From positions 7,743,001-7,807,000 of the forward strand of contig JANJXV010000039.1 in assembly GCA_024803745.1 (NCBI GenBank): a DNA stretch of 64,000 bases, in the 5' to 3' direction. Source of the stretch: Megascapheus bottae. Its lineage: Eukaryota; Chordata; Mammalia; Rodentia; Geomyidae. Every line of letters begins with the position of its first letter. Position 1 is the stretch's first letter. A program made the translations under genes and the position numbers. Shown piece by piece: positions 55,780-64,000 of the stretch. Under the pieces are notes generated by a model. That model saw nothing but the letters and a program-made list of their open reading frames with translations. It had not been told where the DNA came from and did not search any database.

Positions 55780-56945
55780 GTCAGTCTTTCTTCAGGATGA
55801 GAAGCAATATACTAGGAATTCACTGGAAATCTGGGACCTTTTAACACATTAAAAAAAGAGCATGTAAAGCCTATCTGTGAATCCATACAATATAAATTGA
55901 CTGAATATGAAATGAGGGTAAAGGGACACCTTTTTCTCTAGAATTCAAGTTAATAAGCACAGAAGGAATGAGGTACAGATATACAAAATTTATCATTAGG
56001 AAGATTGCTCAGTAATAATTATGGTACGTAAGATTCATCCACAAATGGATACTAATGTTATTTGCTAAAAGGTTTATTTTTTGTGCTAATCTTGGGAGCT
56101 TGAGCGCAGGATCTCAGTGCTAATCCCTGATCTTTTGTACTCAAGGCCAATGCTCTACTACTTAAAGCCATGGCGCCATTTCCAACTTCTTGGTAATCAA
56201 TTAGAGATAAAGAAACTCACAGATTTTCCTGCCTGGGTGGGTTCTGAACTTCCACCCTCAGATTTGACAGCCCTGAGTAGGTAGAATTACAGTTGTGAAC
56301 CACCAATGCCCAACTTGCTAGAAGTTTGAGGACAGGCAGAATATTAATAGAGTCTCAAAGTATCTTCCCTAAGATAATCATTAGTTACAAAGAAAATGCA
56401 GTAATTCAGCAATGAAGATACCAAACAGAAACCATCTTAACTAGGTGACCTCAGTGATTATCACCAATAAATTCACATAAGTACACTAATGCTGGAGGAG
56501 GAATTCTATGGTACTCTTCAAAATAACCAACAATTCCAGTGTGTCAAGAGAAAAGCATCACAAACTGGAATTCAGACATTGTACAAAATAACAGAACAGC
56601 CCTCTTCCAAAGGGTCATGGTTATCTAGAAACACAAATAAAGGCTGAGGAATTATTACAGTTGCAAGAGATTGACTTGACAACTATGTAGACAAAGTAAT
56701 ATCAGATCAAGGAGAGGATCTTGGAATAGAAAAGGGACATCAGCAGAAAAACTGGTGAAATCTGATGAAAATGTGTCCTCTGTTTAATAATGGATCACAT
56801 TGTTAATTTCTTGGTTTCCATCATTCATGCTACAGTGGGGTACAGGATAGTAACATTGCAGGAAGCTGGGAGAAGACAGATATGGGAATACTAGTTGTTT
56901 TTGCACCATTTTTGTAACCCTAATGCTACTTAAAAATAAAAGCAT
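55780..56945 (+). mobile_element. L1 3' end (old L1M-type), with a SINE inserted
   Basis: 'ttaatagagtctcaaagtat', 'gaaaccatcttaactaggtg', 'agggtcatggttatctagaa', 'aaggctgaggaattattaca' and 'gttaatttcttggtttccat', ending 'tacttaaaaataaaagcatt', follow the 3' UTR of old mammalian L1 elements. An antisense type B SINE sits at 56077-56322. Confidence 0.8.
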
Positions 56946-57384
56946 TAATACCTAAGTGGGATAAAAAGGCATCTTTTGATGAAAACCTGTGAGGCAGGCA
57001 GAATGAAAGATGTAACAAGACCTGGTGAATAGCCCAGAGAGGTTCCAACTGGTTTTCCTTAGATCCCATAGTTGGCTAACTGATGTCTGGGATTCAGCCC
57101 ATATTACCAGCTAAGTCCAGACTCTGTGATAGAATCTTCTGCCTATCTTCCAATTAGGGTCTCTTGGTCCTTCATGAACCAGGCAACACATCCCCCCCAG
57201 CATTCTTCCAACAAAGACTGGCATCCTCATTATAACTGTCTCCTACAAAACTTAAGGACACATATCCTAAAATCTAACTTCACTCATTTCTGGAGGCTAA
57301 GTATGCCTGGAAATGATAAGCTCATGGTCAGCCTAACCTATATAGCAAGACCCTGTCTTAAGACAAAACAAAACAAAACGAACT

Positions 57385-57770
57385 GGGTACCAGTGGCTTA
57401 TTCCTGTAACCCTAGCTACACAGGAAGCTGAGATTTGACAATCTCAGTTCAAAGTCAGAAGGGGTAGTAAAGTCTGTGAGTCTCTATCTCCAAATAACCT
57501 CAAAAAAGCTGAATGTGTTGGGCTGGGTGTCTGGCCTAGTGGCAGAGTGCTTGCCTAGCTAGCATGCATGAAGACCCAGGTTCAAGTGGTAGAGCTATAA
57601 CCTTGAGAAAGTCCAAGGACAATGCTCAGGCCCTGAGTTCAAGCCCCAGGACTGGCAAAAAAAAAAAAAGCTGAATGTAGAGTTGTGGCTCAAGTGGTAT
57701 AGTGAAAAAGCCATGCAAGATTGCCATGAGCTCAAGCTCCAGTAAAACAAAACAACAAAACAAAAACCGG
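57385..57770 (+). mobile_element. type B SINE split by a deleted type A SINE
   Basis: The host head starts at 57385 and its tail resumes at 57665. The insert at 57517-57664 is a type A copy whose left-half B box joins straight to the right half, dropping about 50 bases. The duplication aaaaaagctgaatgt lies at 57502-57516 and 57665-57679. Confidence 0.82.
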
Positions 57771-57959
57771 GCCTAGTACCACAAATAAAAACCAAAACTT
57801 CACTGTCTGCCTGAAATCTATGTCATACACATAAAAGAGGGTGACATTCACCAGACCCCCCTCAAAAAAAAGTCCTAAATATAAAACCAAAACCTATGTA
57901 TTACAGGATAAGTAGTTACCAAATGCACATATTTTTAGTTCTGTGCAAAAATGAGTATT

Positions 57960-58290
57960 ACTGAAAGCTGTGCTGTGGCTCAAATGGTAGAGCCCTAGCC
58001 TTGAGTAAAAAGGGGCTCCGGGATAGTACCCAAGCCCTGAGTTCAAGCTCCAGGACAGGAAAATAAGAAAGATTACTGATTTGATAATTGGCTAGGAATG
58101 TGGCTTACTGAAAAAATGCCTGCCTAGCCTGCCTAGCATACATGAAGCCCTGGGTTTAATTCCTCAGTAACACATACACAGAAAAGGCCGGAAGTACTGC
58201 TGTGGCTCAGGTGGTAGAGTGTTAACAAAAAGAAGAGAGTGCCCAGATCCTGCGTTCAAGCCCCAGGACTGGCAAAAAGACAAAAAAAAA
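57960..58290 (+). mobile_element. type A right half and full type A-like SINE
   Basis: 57965-58070 is a tail-only piece. 58090-58295 is a complete ID-like dimer ('ggctaggaatgtggcttact', 'ggtttaattcctcagtaaca', 'caagccccaggactggcaaa'). An antisense ID-like fragment lies at 58335-58400. Confidence 0.75.
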
Positions 58291-58832
58291 AAAAAAGTTA
58301 CACATAGAAACAATTTCTTCTTGGGGTACTAAAGTTGGAACCGAGGCCTTGTGCTTGCTAGGCAGGTGCTCTACCACTTGAGCCGCACTCCCCAGCCATT
58401 TATGCCTGTGTGTATTCGTAGTGTGTACTTTCGTTATTTTATTTCAATCAGGTCTCACATTTATGACCAGATGGCACTGGACTGAAATAATCCAATTTAT
58501 GCTTTCTGCATAACTTGGAGGACAGGTGTGAACTACTATGTCCAGGTACTGAGATGGGTGTTTGCAAACTTTTTGCTTAGATTGCTCTCAAACCTCTGTC
58601 CTGATTTCCACCTCTTGAGTAGCTGGGATTACAGACAGGAGCCACCATTCTTGGCCCTACATTGAACTTTTAACTTAAAGCAAAAGCAGCACATTCACAC
58701 AGTGTGTGTGTGTGTGGGGGGCTGTTATGCATCTTGATTATAGCTGAATAGCTTTGTTTAAATTCAAGAAATGGTCAGTCCATAGTGAAGCTTATTAAAT
58801 GTAAAATCTGAAAGAGAATTATATAGTTAAGG

Positions 58833-59020
58833 GGCCAGGAGTTTGGCCTAATGGTAGAGTGCTTGCCTAGCATGCACAAAGACCTGGGTTCGATTCCTTG
58901 GTACCACATAAATAGAAAAAAGCTGGAAGTGGTGCTGTGGCTCAAGTGGTAGGATTTGAGAAAAGTCCAAGGACGTGCTCAGGCCCCAAGTTCAAGCCCC
59001 ATGACTGGCACAAAAAAAAA
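58833..59020 (+). mobile_element. type A SINE with duplication
   Basis: Copy with a short internal loss, flanked by tatatagttaagg (58820-58832) and tacatagttaagg (59021-59033), one mismatch apart. Confidence 0.88.
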
Positions 59021-59144
59021 TACATAGTTAAGGAGTAAAACAAAACCAACACATGGACATATGCTGTGCACTAGGATTTTTAAGACATAGCTCACTTGAC
59101 AGGGGAGGCACACACTAGAAACATGCATCTTTTTTTTCTTTTTT

Positions 59145-59610
59145 CTTTTTTTTGGCCAGTCCTGGGGCGTGAACTCAGGACCTGAGCACTGTCCTTGGGC
59201 TTTCTCAAGGCTAGAGCTCCACAACTTGAGCCACAGCACCACTTCTGGCTTTTTCTTTTCTTTCTTTCCTTTTCTTTTTGTTGTTGTTGGTCATGGGGCT
59301 TGAACTCTGGGCCTGGGCACTGTCCCTGAGCTCTTCAGCTTGAGGCTACCACCCTATCCTTGAGACACAGCAGCACTTCCCATTTTCTAGTGGTTAATTG
59401 GAGATAAGAATCTCATGGACTTTAGTGCCTGGGCTGGCTTTGATCCACTGACCTCAGATCTCACCTCCTGAGTAGCTAGGATTACAGACGTGAGCCACCA
59501 CGCCTGGCCTGGCTTTTTCTATATATGTGGTACAGAGGAATCGAACCTGTGTCTTTCTGCATGCTAGGCAAGCACTCTATCACTAGGCCAAACTCCTGGC
59601 CCCCCTGGAC
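59145..59610 (-). mobile_element. antisense type A SINE split by an antisense type B SINE
   Basis: Type A sequence runs 59153-59256. A type B copy fills about 59257-59508, and type A resumes at 59509 with 'ctatatatgtggtacagagg'. The duplication ctggctttttct is at 59245-59256 and 59509-59520. Another antisense type A piece follows at 59615-59757. Confidence 0.85.
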
Positions 59611-60184
59611 ACTTTTTTTTTGCTCAAGGCTAGAGCTATGCCACTTGAGCCACAGCATCACTTCCTGCTTTTTCTATGTATGTGAAACTGAGGAATTGAA
59701 CCTAGGGCTTTGTGCATGCTAGGCAAGTACTCTACCACTAGGCCAAACTCCTGGCCCTGCATGCATATTTTCTTACACAGCAAACTGGGATAAAAGGCAA
59801 ATAGATATATGAAAAACAATGTCCTGAATGGGAAAATGGTTAGCAGGATGCCATTCAATGAGTGACTTTATCTATCTCTGGAGGCCAACATGAAGCTTAT
59901 GGATGGTTATAGGGACAGTAAAGGACACTTCTTTTTCCCTTTGACACTCTTTTGTGTAATTCAAAGTAATAAAGACATACCTGTGTATTGGCTGTAAAAC
60001 TGAAGCAAAGAACCAGTCACACAGTACTTACCCTTGGAATGTCTGGAGACTAGTGTGTCTTGAAGGTCCCAGCAGAGCTAATGTCAAAGGCCAGGCATCT
60101 GGGCAGAGAGGGGAAGAAAAAAAAAAAAAAAAGAGGTCATGTCTATGGCCAATAGGAGCCTTCCCTCTGTAATGTTCACTTCAC

Positions 60185-60990
60185 AAATGCTTGTGTATTC
60201 ATCCCTTGAGAAACACTCGTTACTCTCCTGCTGTGTGCCAGGCACTGAGAATATACCAGTGTCCAAGATGGTTGCAGTCCTCAGGGAGTGGACATTTTAG
60301 TGGTGAGGAAGACAATAAGCAAATATACCATACCATCAGGTGTGGTCAGTGCCTTGATGGAATCTAAGAGGAAGAAATGGTGAGGGGGCTCCTGCTTCAC
60401 AGTGTGCTGTGACAAGTTCTGTGGCTACCTTGGAAAGGGCTTTCTAGACTGCAGGATTGGCCAGTATAGAGGTCCTGGGGCAGGAGTATGGAAGGGACAC
60501 TTTGGGAACAGCCAACAGGACAGAGGGCCTGGTGTGAGGTGAGTGAGGGCAAGAGGTGGGAGGTAAGGACAGTGAGGTACAGGACAGATGGGGTATCTTT
60601 CAGGAACATTGTCTTCATATAGAGGGACGTAAGTAAATGAATGACAGAAGTAAAGCACTCAAACTGACTTGTAACTTTATCTTATGTATTCATAATTATT
60701 TAGTATGGTTGCTTCTATTTGACTAGATTATTTCCTGGATGAATGAATGTCGCTAGGCTGAGAATCCACCATCTGTATGAATTACCATCATATTCCAGAT
60801 ACTACTCAGGAAGGTATGGGTTGGTATTAAATAATGCCCCTTCCTGTGTGCTACTGTCCTGAGATAACTTGCCTCCTTCCAATAACCCTAAATAACCCTA
60901 AAGGGAGGAAACTAAAGCACAAAGGAGGTGAAGAATTCACAAGCTGAGGTTGCACAGACAGCCCAACTGCAGCACCTGCTTAGGACCCCC
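60185..60990 (-). mobile_element. L2 and MIR fragments
   Basis: 60185-60420 is an antisense L2 3' end ('gctgtgtgccaggcactgag', 'tggacattttagtggtgagg'). 60860-60990 is MIR-like ('gggaggaaactaaagcacaa'). Intervening sequence is unassigned. Confidence 0.6.
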
Positions 60991-61427
60991 GGGGAAGACC
61001 ACACAGCATTAAAGGCTCAGTGGAGGGAGGCTGAGTGCAGGCTAGCTGTGATTCTACCCTGCTTCCTCAATCATGCAACAACACAAGGTCAAGGTCAAAC
61101 TCAAATACCAGCCAGGATCTCTAGATGTCTCCCAGGAGGGAAACCCAACAAATGACAGGTCATATTTCCAGAATTTGAAAATCAGGATGAAATTAATAAT
61201 CCCATTGCACTGAGGCAGTTCCAGAGAAGCCCAAAGGGCTTCCTGTCAGGTATCTCAGTTGGTAGACAGGTAAAAAGGGTATGGACTTGGGGTTGGAGGT
61301 GTGGCTTAGGTAGTAGACCATCAGCCAATGAGCAAAAACATCAGATAACAAATTTGTGTCTAGACAAAAAAACCAAAAACAAAACAACAACAAAAAAACC
61401 CCCAGAAAACAAAAAAACCAAGTCTTT

Positions 61428-61909
61428 TGGCCCAGTGTTGGTGGTGCAAGCTTATAATCCTAGCTTTTTAAGAAACAGATCTGAGGATCTCTGTTCAAAG
61501 CCAGCCAGGACAGGAAAGTCCATGAGACTCTTACCTCTAATTAACTACCAAAAAGCGAAATATGGTACTTTGGCTTAAAGTGATAGAGCATTAGCCTTGA
61601 GCACAAAAGCTCTGGGACAGTGCAGAGATTCTGAGTTCAAGCCCCAGAATCAGCACAAAACAAGAGGGGGGATAGTCTTATCAAAACCACCTTTTTTTTT
61701 TTTTGCTGGGGGGGGGGTGGGGGGATGGTTCTGGGCTTGCGCTCAGGGCCTGAGCACTGTCCTTGGATTCTCTCAGGGCTAGAGCTCTACCACTTGAGCC
61801 TCAGCACCACTTCTGGCTTTTTTCTATGTATGTGGTACCGAGGAATCGAACCTGGGTCTTCGTGCGTGCCAGGCAAGCACTCTATCACTAGGCCAAACTC
61901 TTGGCCCAG
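61428..61909. mobile_element. type B (+) and type A (-) SINEs
   Basis: Type B at 61428-61665. Antisense type A at about 61691-61909, whose poly-T is followed by a G-rich run (61708-61724). The short duplication aaccac is at 61685-61690 and 61910-61915. Confidence 0.78.
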
Positions 61910-62059
61910 AACCACATTTTTAAATGAATAAACTATAATACCCAAGCTTATGTAGGAAGAAAACTGATTATATCTAGAAAAAAAAACATTTGTAAAACAA
62001 AACCAAATTTAAGATATATGCTAATATATATGCTTTTTTTTTTAAAAGTTTTATTGGGG

Positions 62060-62465
62060 TCAGGAGTACCACATAATAGAAAAAAGCTGGAAATGGTGCT
62101 GTGGCTCAAGTGGTAGAGCTCTGGCCTTGAGAAAAGTCCAAGGACAGTGCTCAGGCCCAGAGTTCAAGCCTCAAGACTGACAAAAAAAAAAAGTTTTATT
62201 CGCATATCTTATTTGTTCAAGGGAGTTTCATTGGGACGCTGTTGTTGTTGTTGGTGGTGGTGGTGGTGGTAGTCATGGGGTTTGAACTCTGGGCCTGGGT
62301 GATATCCCTGAGCTCTTCATCTCAAGGTTATCACCCTACCCCTTGAGCCACTGAGCCATTTCTGGTTTTCTAGTAATTAATTGGAGATAAGAGCCTCATG
62401 GATTTTATCTGGGCTGGCTTTGAACTGTGATCCTCAGATTTCAGCCTTCTCAGTAGCTAGATATC
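62060..62465. mobile_element. truncated type A (+) and type B (-) SINEs
   Basis: 62066-62195 is a 5'-truncated type A copy ending in poly-A. 62240-62465 is antisense type B preceded by (gtt)/(ggt) repeats. Confidence 0.72.
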
Positions 62466-62469
62466 ACCT

Positions 62470-63320
62470 TATCACTCCTCTATGCTTATTTTTATGAGAT
62501 TGGAACAACTTGTAATGTCATATGAAAATACTTGGCTCCTATAGTGGCCAAATCACAGGTGTTCATAACAAAATTGTGTTTTGTTGTCTTTGTGGATAAG
62601 GAAATGAAATGTTACATTTTGCTTAGATGGTATAGAAAAATAGATGCCATTTTTTTTAAACCCCAGTCAACTTCACAATCTGCTAAACTTCTTCTACCTT
62701 TGAAGGGTTCACAGACACAAAAATAAAAACTCTAAACTTGGGCTGGAGATAAACACAATATAGAATTTTCCTAGTACCTGGAAGGTTCTAACCCCTCAAC
62801 TGGCCCTGCACAGGGTGAAAATGGAACAGGTCCAAGAGGAGGCAAAGATGAGCAGTGTGGGTGCAGATTCAGCTTCATGAACTTAGGGGGGAGAGAGATT
62901 CTGCATGTCATCTTCCTGGCCCACCACTGTCTTTTCTGGATCAGCCCTTTGGATCTCATTTCTTTTCAGTTCACATATCTTCTATGTGAATAGCCTTCTC
63001 ACAGGTGAGAGCAGAAAAGGAGGCACAGGGTCCTGACTTGATCACAAAGCTACCACCTTCCCTAGTCCTGGCCTGAAAGCCAAAATGATCAGAGCCAGTG
63101 AACATGTTGGGTCCAAGAGGAAAAAGATAGTTTATCACTCTGTGCACTTGTTAATTTGCTTGGGATATACTTGGGGAGCTGCCAGAGGAATAAACTAACA
63201 CAAAAGAATGTGTAGTCCAGAAAGGAGAAAGTAACAGGGTTCTAGTTACCGCACTGGAAGCCCTGGATCCTTCTACTCCAGAAGCCATCACAAGCAGACT
63301 CTTTCTTGTTGACTCTGAAT
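62470..63320. other. 5' intron segment, unassigned
   Basis: No repeat family or exon recognised. Confidence 0.4.
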
Positions 63321-63865
63321 CTTTCCTTCCTTTCTCCCTTCCCTTCCCTTCCTCCCTTCCTATTGTCTGTCTGTCTGTCTTTCTTTCTTTCTTTCTTTTT
63401 TTGGGTGCTGGTAATGGGGCTTAACTCAGGGCCAGAGAGCTTTCCTTTAGCTTTTTCACTCAAGGCTGGTGCTCAACCAATTGAGACATACCTCCACTTT
63501 CAGCTTTTTGCTAATTAGAGTCACAGACTTTCTTGCCCTGGCTAGTTTCTGTTTCTTTCTTTTTTTTTTTTTTTTTTTTGTGGGTCATGGGCCTTGAACT
63601 CTGGGCCTGGGCCCTGTCCCTGAGCTCTTCAGTTCAACGCTACCATCCTACTCCTGGGCCTGGGCACTGTCCCCAAGCTCTTCAGCTCAAGATTAATGCC
63701 CTTCCCCTTCAGCCACAGACCCCCCACTTCCCATTTTCTAGTGATTAAATGAAGATAAGAATCTCACATGCTTTGGTGCCCAGGCTGGCTCTGAACCAGG
63801 ATCCTCAGATCTCAGGCTCCTGAGTAGTTAGGATTTCATGAGCCACTGGTGCCCAATCTGAACAT
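63321..63865 (-). mobile_element. pyrimidine microsatellite, SINE fragment and type B SINE
   Basis: 63321-63402 is (cctt)/(tctg)/(tttc) repeat. 63403-63530 is an antisense SINE fragment. 63555-63865 is antisense type B with the tail motif duplicated ('tcctgggcctgggcactgtc'). Confidence 0.7.
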
Positions 63866-64000
63866 TTATTTTCTAAATAAGCAAGCTGACCTGAATTTCT
63901 ATTTGGTCACACAACTAAATGGCTCCCAATCAAATATAAATGACACAGGCCACTGTCATTTTTGCTGATTCCCAGAGCTTACTACCAGGCCATCTAGGGA

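Noticed and set aside
60880..60905. Telomere-like 'aaccctaaataaccctaaag'
   Set aside because: Only two imperfect units, next to an old MIR-like fragment; not an interstitial telomere array.
34824..64000. A second gene or the SIPA1L3 promoter upstream
   Set aside because: No CpG island, conserved frame or convincing exon is visible; transcript data would be needed to find a small non-coding exon.

Overview
The window is mammalian nuclear DNA: one intron-rich gene on the minus strand, buried in dense retrotransposon debris. The gene is recognisable as SIPA1L3 (signal-induced proliferation-associated 1-like 3, a SPAR-family Rap GTPase-activating protein). The two dominant SINE families point to a rodent, most likely a geomyoid (kangaroo rat, pocket mouse or pocket gopher). 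One is an ID/tRNA-like dimer starting near 'gccgggagtttggcctagtgg', here called type A. The other has a 7SL/B1-like head and a tRNA-like tail, here called type B. The rodent-level call is firm; the geomyoid call rests on remembered SINE structure.

Layout. The start codon lies in a large exon at 32940-34823. Twelve further coding exons follow at falling coordinates, down to 1078-1502. All splice sites are GT-AG and the reading frame is unbroken, giving residues 1-1416 plus two bases of the next codon. The human protein is about 1780 residues by recollection, so roughly the last 365 residues (C-terminal SPAR region and coiled coil) lie beyond the left edge. Everything above 34823 (29 kb) looks like 5' intron. 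It contains no exon, CpG island or second gene that I can support.

Protein. Exon 1 gives a long, low-complexity N-terminal region. Exons 3-7 carry the RapGAP domain, with its catalytic-type Asn in an HIGND motif at residue 735. Exon 8 carries the PDZ domain. Exons 9-13 give a Pro/Ser-rich linker that includes a DSGIDT motif, known in the paralogue SIPA1L1/SPAR as a Plk2/beta-TrCP phosphodegron. The gene appears intact throughout the window.

Repeats. Type A and type B SINEs, B1-like and ID-like monomers, MIR, L2 and old L1 fragments and many microsatellites fill the introns. Several insertions are nested with clear target-site duplications, and types A and B interrupt each other, so their activity overlapped. 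The most unusual non-genic structure is an inverted duplication of about 300 bp (37222-37521 against 38839-39151). Its arms share a SINE piece, a triplet microsatellite, an ID-like piece and unique DNA. I found no CRISPR array, tRNA or rRNA gene, operon or novel multi-gene system.
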